Shown: piece by piece, positions 12,007 through 22,981 of the stretch | Layout: the number at the start of each line of letters is the position of its first letter | Position numbering within the stretch: position 1 is the stretch's first letter | NCBI RefSeq assembly: GCF_002865645.1 | Contig: NW_020194589.1 | Location: 1,658,812 to 1,722,811, forward strand | Source: Hyaloscypha bicolor E | Taxonomy: Eukaryota; Ascomycota; Leotiomycetes; Helotiales; Hyaloscyphaceae | DNA length: 64,000 bases | Direction: 5' to 3' | Program-made: the position numbers and the translations under genes | The notes under the pieces: model-generated | Told to the model about the DNA's origin: nothing | Seen by the model: only the letters and a program-made list of their open reading frames with translations | Databases searched by the model: none

Positions 12007-13650
12007 TTATTCATCGTCTTCTAGAGTTCCAACCATCTCATATGCCATAATATCTGCAGGATCTTGAAAATTTATCCTCCAGGCAGATACATCAATAGTC
12101 TGCAGATACAGCGTTGCCGGTCTCAGAAAAAACCAATAAATAGGAATAGACAAAATAACTGTCGTTACGTTGACGATCTGGTAACCATCAATAAGTGGAG
12201 ACGGTTTAGTCAAGTCATCGCTTCCATCTATCATGCCTATTGCCTTTGTGCAGAGGAATTGCAAGGTATCATATCTAATGTTCAGCGTTGTTGCCAGAAC
12301 GGACATATATATACCCCCGAATTGAGGGTCGGACACCTGCGCATGGAACGCAACGAAGGCAACCCACATTGCAACTGAGAAGAGTTGGCTCAGACAGAAT
12401 GGTGGAAGCACAACAAGCCAGCGAAATTGCGAGTTGGGGTACCGAGAAACAAATAGAATAGTAAGTTGAGAGACGAAGGCGAGAATCAGGCGCCATGGAA
12501 ACATCCTGCGCCAAACATGCAACGGATGCCTAGTCTGGAAGGCTTTCGCAACCAGAAAGCTACCTGCAATAGCAAAAGGGAGAGCGGCAGTTGCGAGAAT
12601 GGCGAGGTCAAAATCGCTGAAATTGTCTTTGACTAGTTCGAGAGTGGTGATAGTGTCGTTGGTTACAAATCCAATCATGGACGCCATATGAACGAGCATT
12701 AATATCCAGACATGTCGGAGCTTCAAAATCTCCCAGATGATAGTATAGACTTTCCGAATAGACTGGCTTTTCTGTGCTTTGTCGCTCGCGCTGTTTCCAA
12801 ACAGCAACAGGACAGCAGTGGTGACAAAGGCGGCCGCCGAAGCTCCAAAGAACAAGAACGTACTTGCTGGTCGCACTTTACCAGGCTCGTCTTTTGGAGA
12901 ATTTAGAGACGTCACCCCTAAGAAAAGGTTGCATGATATTAGGCTGGCAGCTGTCTCTCCTATAGTGGCAATCGAGGATGCCCCTAGGTAACGGGATAGT
13001 CAGTAATTGCTCGAAATGGGGTGTCTCAGGAGAGGGTGATACCTCGGGAGAAATATCTCGAGATGGTCAGAAATAAGGAAGAATGTTTCTCCCTAATACT
13101 CACAATGAACGTTGGGCGGCGACAGAAGATTTATAGACCATGAGTCAAGTGCGATGCGAATATTTGCACAAACCAACATGACCATAAACCAAGTAAGCAC
13201 CAGCCATGCCATTGCGAGCGACCTGCCACTTGCTAATTCTGCAATAAGAGAATCTTGCGTGAATGCGAGCCAGAAGAGGACGACACCGCCTATCACTAAA
13301 GATGGTACAATCCATGTCTTCCTTCGGCCGATGAACGGGTGGTGGAGTCCGTCAACGAGTGGACTCCATCCTGCCTTCCAGCTGTACGGGTACTGAGAGA
13401 TCAAGAAGGTACCCACGTCGCTGTAGCTGAGCTGTTGGCGAAGAATGATGGGCATAGTGTACCACGAAAATTGAAGCGGAATTGCGTGAATAAAGTAAAT
13501 CGAACACAGAAAGACTAAATTTTTCTTCTCGAGGAACGAGAGAACTGGCCTGGGCGTAGTTCGCTGCTCGTCAAGGGGCTCTGAAAGATCGCTGAGACCG
13601 TCGATATCCCCATGATCTGTAATGTGGTCTGGGCGAGGAAGCTCTAACAT
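12007..13650 (-). CDS. Acetyl-CoA transporter, AT-1/SLC33A1 (Acatn) family
   Basis: Multi-pass membrane protein of the family that imports acetyl-CoA into the ER lumen. Exons 13650-13104 and 12983-12007 join in frame to 507 residues across a 120-bp intron (GTGAGT...TAG). Family landmarks are IYFIHAIPLQFSWYTMPIIL (first membrane span), QYPYSWKAGWSPLVDG, IGRRKTWIVP, and ALDSWSINLLSPPNVHWAS. The last corresponds to the D-G-W block of AT-1, with Ser for Gly. About ten or eleven hydrophobic spans follow, with a cytosolic acidic tail ending EDDE. The stop lies about 10 bp inside the edge of the AT-rich block, yet the coding sequence shows no stops. The substrate is inferred from family only. Confidence 0.85.
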
Positions 13651-14419
13651 GGTGTCTCGTTGAGCTATTCCTGTCGCCGGAAACGAATAGATAAAGTCGT
13701 TTCCAGCCTGCTGGATGTCCTTGGCGCTGTGTGAGCGGTAGAAGTGCTTGATTTTTGTTGGGCGATGATTTGGGGTGTTTGTGCTTGCAAAGCATACCTT
13801 AGGGTAAGCACACGTGGCTGTTTCAAGGGTTCGGTCCTATATTACGCACAAACCCGTTTGATTATGCCTGAAGGCAATCCTGTTACTCAGAGGCTCGAGA
13901 TGTTGTTGAGTAGGTGAACCATCCTCGTGAATAGTCTGAGGCCTAAAAATGAAGACTTGAAGCTGGGCTTCTATGTTTTGAGATTTGGAGATGTCGGAGA
14001 TTACCTAGATTGCACGTGACCTGTAAGCATAAGCGCTGTAATGAGATTCAATGAAACGTCTTGTCCGATTCCGCACATGATGCCCCTATCATCTCACCAC
14101 CTCACGCTCCTCGGCTTCGATTGGATTGGTATGAAGAAAAAGAAGTTCTGGTCCTTCGAAAAATTAGTTCCATGTGCGTGAAAAAACGTAAGGCTACGTA
14201 TACGTGGGCAAGGAAAAAGCTATTACATACAACTGCAGACTGAGAATATTGGGCATTTCAGCCGCTCTGCCATATATGAGCCTTAAAAATCGGCTACGTT
14301 GAAATGGTTTTAAAGTTGAAATGGAACAAAAGACTCCCTGGTGTGACAGATTATAGCCTTGTGTATGGACCTTGTCGGCCTTTCGTCCACCACAGGCATG
14401 CGGGATTAGTCAGCTTACC
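13651..14419. other. Intergenic, upstream of the transporter
   Basis: Promoter side of the transporter gene. CACGTG-type motifs occur near 13810 and 14015. No gene was recognised. Confidence 0.35.
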
Positions 14420-14465
14420 CCCTTACGGGGCCAGTTCCTTACGTACCGTCCCCGCCCCGTAAGGG
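14420..14465. repeat. Inverted repeat, 12-bp perfect arms
   Basis: CCCTTACGGGGC (14420-14431) and GCCCCGTAAGGG (14454-14465) are exact reverse complements around a 22-nt loop. This would form a strong hairpin. It may be a transposon end or a miniature element; no target duplication was identified. Confidence 0.6.
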
Positions 14466-14641
14466 TGTTGAAATGAAGCTTGAATTGTTGTGTTTTTCTA
14501 GGAAAGCTCCAGCTTCCTTAAAACTCTGGAAATTACATCCCCACTTAAAAGTGGACCACAGAGCGCACAGCCCCTGATTTTCAACAAAGGGCACCTCCCT
14601 GGCTAAGGAACTGCATAAGGAACCGCACCAAAAGTTTGCCC

Positions 14642-14990
14642 CAATTATTGGGGCTCATTATTTACCTTAATTATTGGGGCTTAAAATCCGCTCCAATTAC
14701 TGAGGCTTATTATTTACCTTAATTATTGGGGCTTAAAATCCGCTCCAATTACTGAGGCTTATTATTTACCTTAATTATTTAGGCTTAAAATTTGCCCCAA
14801 TTATTGGGGCTTAAAAGTAGGCCTCAATTATTAGAACTTAAAATCCATCCTAATTATTAGGGCTCAAAAATAGGCCTTAATTATTTGAGCTTAAAAATAG
14901 GCTCTAATTATTAAGGTTTAAAAATAGACTTTAATTTCTAAGGCATAAAAATAAACTTTTAATTATTAGAGCTTATTATTTACTACTATA
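14642..14990. repeat. Degenerate palindromic tandem array
   Basis: About 13 diverged copies of a roughly 26-bp unit of the form GGCTTAAAATnGGCCCCAATTATT. The unit centre is itself nearly palindromic (GCCCCAATTATTGGGGC). The first copies are GC-richer and well conserved; later ones decay by C-to-T and G-to-A changes. A 51-bp higher-order repeat (a cgctccaattactgagg unit plus its partner) occurs twice near 14670-14790. Confidence 0.75.
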
Positions 14991-15647
14991 TATAATAGCT
15001 TGTATTTCAAACTCGGTAGAGCTTTCTATAGTTAAATATTATTTTTGTATTTTTTAGAAGGAGAGTTATATACCCGGGTAGTTATAACTAATAAAAGCTC
15101 TATAGTCTACCCTAAACCAAGGCTATAGAGGTATTTCCCAGCCACCGTACTCAAGAGTACCTGTAGTCTATATCTTAATATTACTCTACCCTTTATATAG
15201 TTATTAGAGAATATAAGATATCTTAATTAATATAGGTTTAGGTATACTAATTCTATAGCTAGTAATATACTAGCCTTTATAGTATCTAGTATATATAAAG
15301 AAAGTAGAAGTATAATATATATCTCGTATTTCCTCTTTTTAGCCCGTAGGACTTTATATAGTATCCCAAAACTATCTATCCGTCCATTATATATACCGTA
15401 GCAAAAGCCAAAACTGGAGGGAGTAATAAGAAGATGACTACTCTTGATTTTTTCTGGATATCTGTATGATTACTAGTACTATAGGTAATAGCCATTAATT
15501 AAGCTATAGAGAACTGCTGCTTTATTAGACCTTGAGCCTTCTTTTTGCCTAGTAAATATATGTATTGACTACGAGGGGAGATATTATTATCGATTCGAAT
15601 TCGGAGTAGCGGTAAGGGAGTCGACGGCGAGGGGGAGGTATTCAATG
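14991..15647. other. AT-rich spacer, probable repeat relic
   Basis: AT-rich and TpA-rich, with no reading frame. It separates the palindromic array from the truncated end of the transcription-factor pseudogene. A small palindrome sits at 15063-15090 around CCCGGG. Confidence 0.4.
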
Positions 15648-16849
15648 TTATATAGTGGTAGTATGGAGTTTCTCTACCTCTAAAAAGGTCTGCAGACCTC
15701 CATTAGCGGCTACGAGCTCCTCTAACCTCTCCTCAGATCGTTCCCAGGTACCCAGAGTGATTCTCCATACCTTTTCCTCTAAGGAGGACCCCCGAAGGGC
15801 CACCTCCAGCAACCACCCGCTCAATCTCGGCTTCGCAGACTCTCCTCTGTCCCCTGGAGGCAGTGTAATACCAGGGACGCAGGGCATGAGCTGCGGGTTC
15901 GTAGGGGACACTGCGAACAGGTGTTGAGCAAGTCCCCCCGGTGGAGCTTTCTAGAAGCTCACTGTCGATGCTGGGAGGAGGCCTTGAGACGCAGTTGTTC
16001 GTATTCCACTCGCGACATTGCTCTTCAATCATGGAGCTCCCCGCTCGGATTTGAGCAACTGCTGAGGAGCTGTTGCGGTGGTATATCTCGAAGCAGATGA
16101 AGAGAATGATAGCTATGAGTTGTATTCTCAGGTCCAGATTCCCTTTGGATATCGTATCTCTCATCTCTTTGATCGCCCTGGAGTACTTTTAGGATTACAA
16201 GTCAGTCATTGTTTCCCAGTCTCCTCAGATATACGAAATTGGAAGCGTTCTGCCTCTACCAAACTCACCTCATGATAAGCAAATTAACAACGCAATTTCT
16301 CTTCCATGATTTTGGCAGAGTATTTCTATTTATTGAGATCCAGGGTGCCGATTGCTATCACAGCATGTCGTATCGAGGAGCTGCTCTCGCAAGCTTGAAA
16401 GACAAGACGATTCCAGAGCTCTGTTTAAAAATACCCCGATAATTGGTCTGCAGTTTCATCACTGAAAATTTTGAAGTATTGACGTTCCTGCTCATTTCTG
16501 AAGAAGGTTTGCTGTGGCGATCGGGAGACGGGCCGCAACGCAGCAAGTTCTCTCACAGATACTGCAGCGAGCTCGGGTACAATCTGTAGAATTTCTTGTT
16601 CTTCTGCGAGGGATCAACATATCCATCGCAGTCAAGACCAACTTTACTACACCACCCGCGTGCTGGCTTGGCTTCGTCGTACTCAACACGTCGATTCTAT
16701 AGCAGCAGCATTAGTAGGTGAACTAAAGCACGGCCAGGACAAGAACCTGTACTCACTTCGCAGGTCAAGCAACCTGTGCAGACCTTCGGGTGAGCTTGTC
16801 TCCTCATTTTAGGGTGTCCTTCTATTGACTTCTTATTCGGGCTCGGCAT
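15648..16849 (-). pseudogene. Zn(II)2Cys6 fungal transcription factor, decayed
   Basis: Zinc-cluster regulators bind DNA through a C6 domain. Exon 1 (16849-16757, ATG at 16849) encodes KVCTGCLTC; a 60-bp intron (16697-16756) follows. Exon 2 continues NRRVEYDEAKPARGWCSKVGLDCDGY. Against the family pattern the third Cys is Tyr (TGC to TAC, CpA-to-TpA on the other strand) and the fourth is Arg, so the cluster cannot bind zinc normally. A stop at 16553-16555, a frameshift just after it, a TAA at 16425-16427 and further stops near 16165-16200 follow. The middle region is still readable as this family (FFRNEQERQYFKIF, IRHAVIAIGTLDL, LIAIILFICFEIYHRN). The 3' end dissolves at about 15.65 kb. Confidence 0.8.
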
Positions 16850-17106
16850 TGTGCACTCCCGAGGGTTGACCAGTGGGTGCATTTTACCGTGGTAGAGGAT
16901 TGAAGTCCCCTGTTGGTGGAAAGACCCAAAGACGAATCTTCGGGTGAGCGACAGAATCCTTGCGACGTGACACAATAAAAAAGGGGCCGGGAGGAAGTGG
17001 GGTCTTCCGTCCTCGTCTGACATAAGATGATCTTCCTAGGTAGGTCTGGCATTGAAGTGGATATGCGCGCTCGAGGGGCAGTTCAATGCATGCTCTCTCA
17101 ATGTAA

Positions 17107-17803
17107 GGGCCCATTTCGCACCCCACCAATATTCGAATACTGCCAATATCCGAACGCCAGCGTTCGGATATTACCAAAATTAGTGTTTCGCATTTTTTTG
17201 GAAACTATCTTTGAACGCTGGTATTTGAACGCCAGTATTTGCCCCCATACTAAGCGTTCAAAGCTCGGCCTTAGGCCACCATATATACCCTATGCACCCT
17301 AAATGCCCTAATTTACAGTGAGCTCCATCGCATACCCGTATTTAATAATTAATTATCTTCCTTCATTTTATTTTGGGACAAGTTTAATAATGACTTCAGG
17401 ATATAAATTCTTTCTAAAGCCTTATATTTTGCGATTCTCGTAGAAATAATCTCGGATTAATTTATTTAGTAGTAAGTAATATAAGATATAATTATTTTAT
17501 TAATTACTTTTCCATTTAAGAATAAAATAAATTCGGGCTTTAAGATACTATAATTATAAGAAGTAATTGCTAATTATTAGGGAACGAGAAGTGGAAGATT
17601 AATGAAGCTAAAAATAGAGGCTAAAAACGCTAGCGGAAATGAAGCTGAAACCTTCGTAATTATTATGAATACTGAGTATCTACGGCGTGCGAAACAGGTC
17701 CAAATTATACAGATACTAGCGTTCAATATCGGGCGTTGAACGCTAGAGTTCAATATTACTAATATTCAGCTTTCAACTTCGTGAGCCCGTGCGAAACGGG
17801 CCC
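17107..17803. mobile_element. MITE, PIF/Harbinger-like, 697 bp
   Basis: Terminal inverted repeats are GGGCCCATTTCGCAC (17107-17121) and GTGCGAAACGGGCCC (17789-17803), 14 of 15 positions complementary. They are flanked by the 3-bp direct repeat TAA (17104-17106, 17804-17806). A 3-bp TWA target duplication with G-rich ends fits PIF/Harbinger. Subterminal copies of a GAACGCTAGTATT-like motif occur in both orientations near each end (17150-17260, 17700-17760). The interior is AT-rich with no reading frame, so the element would be non-autonomous. Confidence 0.8.
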
Positions 17804-17806
17804 TAA

Positions 17807-19466
17807 GTGGGAATATTTAGTCATCCGTTCTTTTGAAGCTAAAACCCGACTGCCGTGAAACTCTAGAGAATAGTTTGGTTGAGAGAATCCAGCCCCCTCT
17901 TCATGATAAGCCATGTGGCTATTCCATGGGGGAGAAGGAGCGGTTTTTCCAAGCCTCTCTAGCACCCTTGGTCGTATAATGATTTGAAATCATTAGAAAT
18001 GTTTTACATTAAACCCAGAGTTCATGCAAATGAATATAACATCGTTCCGCGGGAACAAACCTTCCGTTAATCCTCGAAGCAGGGGCAATTGAACAGCAGC
18101 AAAGCGGTGATGGTGAAGACGACGCGTCTCCGACAGCGTGAATTGATAGTGACGCACTGTCCACAATTCCAGTAACAACTCAGGGCGGTGAAGGCAAAAT
18201 TATACCCCGCACTACGTCAATTATAGGCTCTCGTACCAAAGACAGGCTCTCGTAGGAAGACCACCGCTTACAAACAAATAAACTCTAGTGAGAGACAGCC
18301 TTTCTGTGAAGATAAGTACTCGCAAGCAAATAGGCTCTCGTAGGAGACAGCCTCTCGTGGGAAAACAAGCTCTCCGGTAACCTCGTAACGGCTTTTGTAG
18401 TAAGTAAACGCTCTTATTGTATGTAAATATAGTAGAGGTCGTGCGGGGCAAGAGACCGGCAGAAAACCACTTATTAGCCACAATTGCGGATAGTACGCAC
18501 TAGACGAAGGGATAATTGCTCTGCCAGTAGCACTATTGTAACGGCCGGCATAAATGCATGATCTGCCGTGAATATCACACGAGAGGAAACACGCCTGAAA
18601 CGGGCAAGTAAGCTAGAGGTTAGCAAAGCACTACTAAAGGTCGAGGCATTCCGCTCTCCTTTACTCTCTAGCTTTAGTATTTTCAATACATGAGATTCTC
18701 TGAACTTTGAGCCCCGACCATGGCATTGATCCCGCCGTCATACTAGACAAAGGAAGAGTTGCTCCGCCGGCAGTGCTATAACCCTTGAAGCTCCTCCTTA
18801 ACCTTGCAACGTTTCAAAAGCCTCGCGGTAAAGGTTCAGGGCACAAGATTTAAAGTTATAGGCCCTGTAGCCTGGTGAGACGGACGAAAATGTTCCGTAG
18901 TCCCGGCACTTTACTGTATGCCGCGATCTCCGTCTCGATTCGCACCGTCCCAGCGCTTGGACCGGGGTGTGGCTTTTTACGGAACAGGTGGGGGCGGGGG
19001 GCATGCCTCCGCCGCCGCTGATCTCTCTCATGCAAGCAGGGGAGCATGTGGAGCGAGCCTTGCTCAGAGGGTGTATACTCAGCTTTCAACAGCTCCAACG
19101 ATAACCTCTGAAACTGATTGCTGATAGCTTATCTCCTGCGGTATAATAATAAAGAACAGTTCTTTTGTATATGCAAGGTTGGTAGCTGTAGCTTAACTCG
19201 TAAGGCTGCCACCGCTTGTTCTTCTGCGAGTTTGTATAATAATGCTATGAACATCTATTATTTGAAAAAATACATAAAAGAGTCAGTCATAAAACTCCCC
19301 CTTTGTTTTGTCAGATAGCCAAGCCCGTTGGATGCAAGAGGACTCCCGATATATTACAAAACTCCCAAATAACCAGCCCCATACGCAGGAACGAGACGAG
19401 AGAAAAGATTTCCAGGGCAGAATTTCCCGAGAGTTTCTCTCGAAAAAAACGCTCGTGCGAAGGACG
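17807..19466. other. Intergenic with short diverged repeats
   Basis: No gene was recognised. 18225-18370 holds several diverged copies of a motif like AGGCTCTCGTAGGA. A direct repeat of about 43 bp beginning ACTAGAC occurs at 18499-18542 and 18742-18782. A G-rich run lies near 18985-19005. Confidence 0.45.
18499..18782. repeat. Diverged direct repeat pair (18499-18542, 18742-18782)
   Basis: Both copies run ACTAGAC, then AAGG, then TTGCTC (TGCTCT in the first copy), then GCC, then a GCA-rich segment ending CTAT. They are 243 bp apart. Origin unknown. Confidence 0.5.
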
Positions 19467-21015
19467 CTAGGGTATATCTCGACGAGCGGATTCCTCCCCG
19501 ACATGGACCTCTGAACGAACGAAAATACCGTCGTCACCCAAAATGGCTTTTTGACTCTCCGTGTCTGTTATTGACGGTGTGGCTGTCTTGCCGCCTGTGA
19601 CCAAAACCCGAAGTGAAATATCCTTGCACGTGTCTAGTTCGTCCTCGTCGTTCGCCTCGGATCGGTTCCCGCGAGAAAAGGCCTGGGAGTTTGAATAGCG
19701 CTGGGTATTTGAATAGGGATGTGCGGTTGAAAATGGCAGTGTGGTTGAGGACCGGAGTAACTTTGGGAAGTGGTGCATGAAGAAGGGTTTGGTATGAGGC
19801 AGGCATGCGCATATTATGGCAACATACAACTCGATTACACTATGAATAGGTCAGTAATAAAGTATCTGTATTGTGGCCTAAAGAACTGATAGTGAAACAA
19901 GCAAACTTACGCCCAAATTCCACTTTGCACTGCAGACCAGGTGGTGTCGGATTTGATATATAATAACATAACGATATATACCAGCCTAATAATACTAACA
20001 ATGGAGACACTGTGGGACATTAGTCTTGCCTTCTGTCTATACTCTTGGATTGGGTGGGACGTTACAATCCTCCCAACAAGAAAATGCAATTCACCGCAAT
20101 TTTTTGTCTTCTTGAGATTTGTAGATTCCACATCATCAAAATAGGCAGAAATATCATGGTGATATCCGTAATTGAGTTCATCACTGAGTTGAATATCCAG
20201 ATTATCACCGAGTCAATACATGATCCGTATTGAATAGAATAATCCCAATACTTTGCCATAGGCCGGCAAGCGAATAGGAATTGAAATGAACACACAAGGC
20301 TATATAGAGTTATCGTCACCGACAGCGTGTGTACAGTGATCCGAAAGTATGGGTGCGGTGACAGTCGTAAATAGAATTGAAGGATCGAGAGCTTGGCGAA
20401 TAAAATAGAGAGGCCAAAGAAGACACCTTGCGTCACTGACCACTAATTTGAGGAAATGATTAGCGTACCATACAAAATAATCCCTTGAAACAGTATTCGC
20501 CCGGGACTCTACAGCCATCAAATGCCACTTACCTTTAAGATAACAGGGGAATTGGCAACAGGAATGTCCCACATATGCATCCCAACTCCATATCTAATAA
20601 CTTAAGAATTATTAATTATAGACTAAGCAGGCTGACAAACGTAATATATAAACTTACGCTCGATCACACTAACAAGATAACCCATCGATAGAAGCTAAAT
20701 GGAAATTGTTAGCCACACGCAGCCCGTGAATTCTGGTCAAATAAGATAGAAACACCATTGCGGCAATTATCATGTCTATGTTATTAGTATCCAGAATTTT
20801 CCCCGAGAATTAGGATACTTACAGTCATCAGCACCAAGCATACGAGTAATAAAGTACCTTGTGTACAGTCGCAGAAGGAGGACACACGTACACAGCACCA
20901 AACATACTACCAGTGTAATCAAAATACGGTATCCGATGGACTCTGGATGTGCAAAATTCGGCGTTACCCCAGGCGGCGGAGGAGCAAGTCCAACAATGGC
21001 CGAGCTGGGTGCCAT
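19467..21015 (-). CDS. Fungal rhodopsin-domain (PTH11-like) integral membrane protein
   Basis: Seven-span membrane protein of the large fungal rhodopsin-domain family, related to PTH11-type receptors; ligand unknown. Exons 21015-20823, 20775-20756, 20694-20658, 20600-20533, 20442-20066, 20009-19911 and 19839-19467 join in frame to 388 residues. The ATG at 21015 (MAPSSAIVGL) was chosen over upstream codons because membrane span 1 follows. Landmarks are LLLRLYTRYFITRMLGADDY, RYGVGMHMWDIPVAN, LSILQFYLRL, a Cys-containing extracellular loop (CRPMAKYWD...GSCID), a final span (ELYVAIICACLPHTKPFF) and a hydrophilic Ser-rich C-tail. Exon 2 is only 20 bp and exon 3 is 37 bp. The small-exon model is inferred from frame and homology, so individual junctions there are less sure than the rest. 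Confidence 0.8.
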
Positions 21016-21554
21016 AGCGGGCTGCACAATTTTGGAGAAGAGCGGGCGAAGAAAATTCGAGGATCGAGGTGTTCGACTCGACGGTCGGTCGGTCTTGGTA
21101 GAAAGGGATTGGGGAAACGAATGTGGGCCCACCACCTCTAACATATAGCCCCCGCACATGTAGCTGAGACAGATACCTTGCCAGCGGCGTTTCTCAGTCA
21201 CACGGTGGCCCCGTTGTACAGGTATGACCGCCATTTGTGGCGCCACCATGCTTGCGGTTTGCCGGGACGCGGAAATTGCCCCGCGAGTCGAGCGCCACAC
21301 CGCCACAGGGCTGGATTTTGTGGGTGGGCGATTGGCTCCTGCAAGCTTTCACCGACAATTGGGAATTTCTCCTGCGCATGTAGTACGAGCAAGGGTCCAT
21401 GCTTGGGGTGCATCCGCCTCAACTAGTCTGGTCGAAAGAAGCAGAGCGGAGAGGGCTGAAGCTCGGCGACCTGTCCTTGTTGGCCAAGTCGGGAAGAGAT
21501 TAAGAACAGGACTCCGATCAAAGCGGTCAACCCCAACTCCGTGCGCCTCCGCAA
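21016..21554. other. 5' flank of the rhodopsin-like gene
   Basis: GC-balanced DNA with overlapping ORFs on both strands but no recognisable protein. Probably promoter and leader of the minus-strand gene. Confidence 0.35.
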
Positions 21555-22029
21555 ATGTGTGGCACTTACAGTACATGTCGGCTACTTCCGAACCGTATCG
21601 TCGGTTTGATCTGTCGGCCGGTCGGTGGGGTCGGTGGGTCGGTGGGTCGGTCGGTCTGTCGATCATCGAAAGCAGTTGGGAGTTGTGGAGTTGGGGATGA
21701 GGGGACGAGGGGTGATGTCTTTCGGCACAACCGTGCTGTCTGCGGCTTGCCGTATATGGATTCAGCCGAACGGCTCGGCTGGAGAGCGTCCGAAAAAAGC
21801 TGACTCTTCTCCCCTCCATAGATGTGGCACTTAGACTTTTGGCTACTTACTTCCGAACCGTTTCGTCGGTTTGATCGGCCGATCGTGAAAAGGAGTCGGG
21901 GATGCGGGGACGAGGGGACGAAGGGACGAGGGGTGATCGCTTCCGGCATGACCGTGCTGCCTCCGGTTTGCCGTATGTTGATCGGGCCGAACGGCTCGGC
22001 TGGGGTCCGACAAAAGTCGAACTCTTCTC
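21555..22029. repeat. Tandem direct duplication, two diverged units
   Basis: Unit A (21555-21810) and unit B (21822-22029) share the same order of blocks: a TGTGGCACTTA start, TTCCGAACCG, TCGTCGGTTTGATC, GGGGACGAGGGGTGAT, CCGTGCTG, TTGCCGTAT, CGAACGGCTCGGCTGG and ACTCTTCTC at the end. Unit A carries an extra GGTC/GGTG microsatellite (21613-21660). Unit B carries an expanded GGGACGA run. There is no coding content. It lies about 0.5-1 kb upstream of the rhodopsin-like gene. Confidence 0.8.
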
Positions 22030-22981
22030 GGCGTCGCCATTCAAGCTCCCCCCCCCCGGCAAGCCCCGATTTCGAGTCAATCAAAGAGTCAAGCTGCTGG
22101 AACCCGTGCACGACCTAATCAAGCCATCCGAAACAACGAATCAGTCAACGCAATCCGGAGAACCTATGGATTAATCGAGCATCAATCAATCACCCAATCG
22201 GATCTATCGTCGGGGGTCCGTGGTTGAGGATCCGGGGTTGAGGATCCGGATGTGGAAAAGGGTGACAGAAGTAGAGGATAGGGGCAGAGCATCAGTTGCG
22301 TCGATCTCGAATCAAATCGAGCAAGGTGAACCCGAGAACTTAGGAGGCCGCGTATAAAAAGCAACACTTCTACTACTTTGTGATGATTTTACGTGAGAGA
22401 AAGTAACGTCCCAAAGGGTGTCATAGATCGTATCAGATGGAAATATGAAGGGCGGATGGGACGGCTTTGAATACTTGGCCAGTTCGCTAAGGGAGAACCC
22501 TTTAGAATCGTTCCCTCGCATTCAAAAAGTCGCAATAAATCTCCCCAGATTTTTATCATTACCATCATAGAAACAAAAGATACTTGTGTATCTTCTATAT
22601 CTTCTGATACTTAATATAGAGTATTTGGAGGTGGTGGCGCTGTGATGCGAAATTTTCAAACCCAAGGGATTTTGCTGTCCCTTGCATTGGCGAAAATAGC
22701 TGGTTTTTGAAGCCAACCCGCCTTCCTAAGTAGCCTGAGCTCTGTAAATACAGCCCCTTGTATGTCTTGTCTACGGACTTTATCAATGCCGAAGTTGCTA
22801 AACAGTCCTTCTCTACATAATCCAAAGGGTTAAAAGAGTATTGAATTAAACAAACAAACAAACTCTAGCTCAGCCACACATGACAGGGGGTTGTTCAACC
22901 TCCAGTTCAACTTCGATATTATAAGAACTCGCACTCAAAAATACACGCAACTGCCCCGCTGTGGCATTACAAAAGACGGCA
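22030..22981. other. Intergenic
   Basis: No gene was recognised. GGTTGAGGATCCGG is repeated twice in tandem near 22220-22250. ORFs here lack family signatures. Confidence 0.35.
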
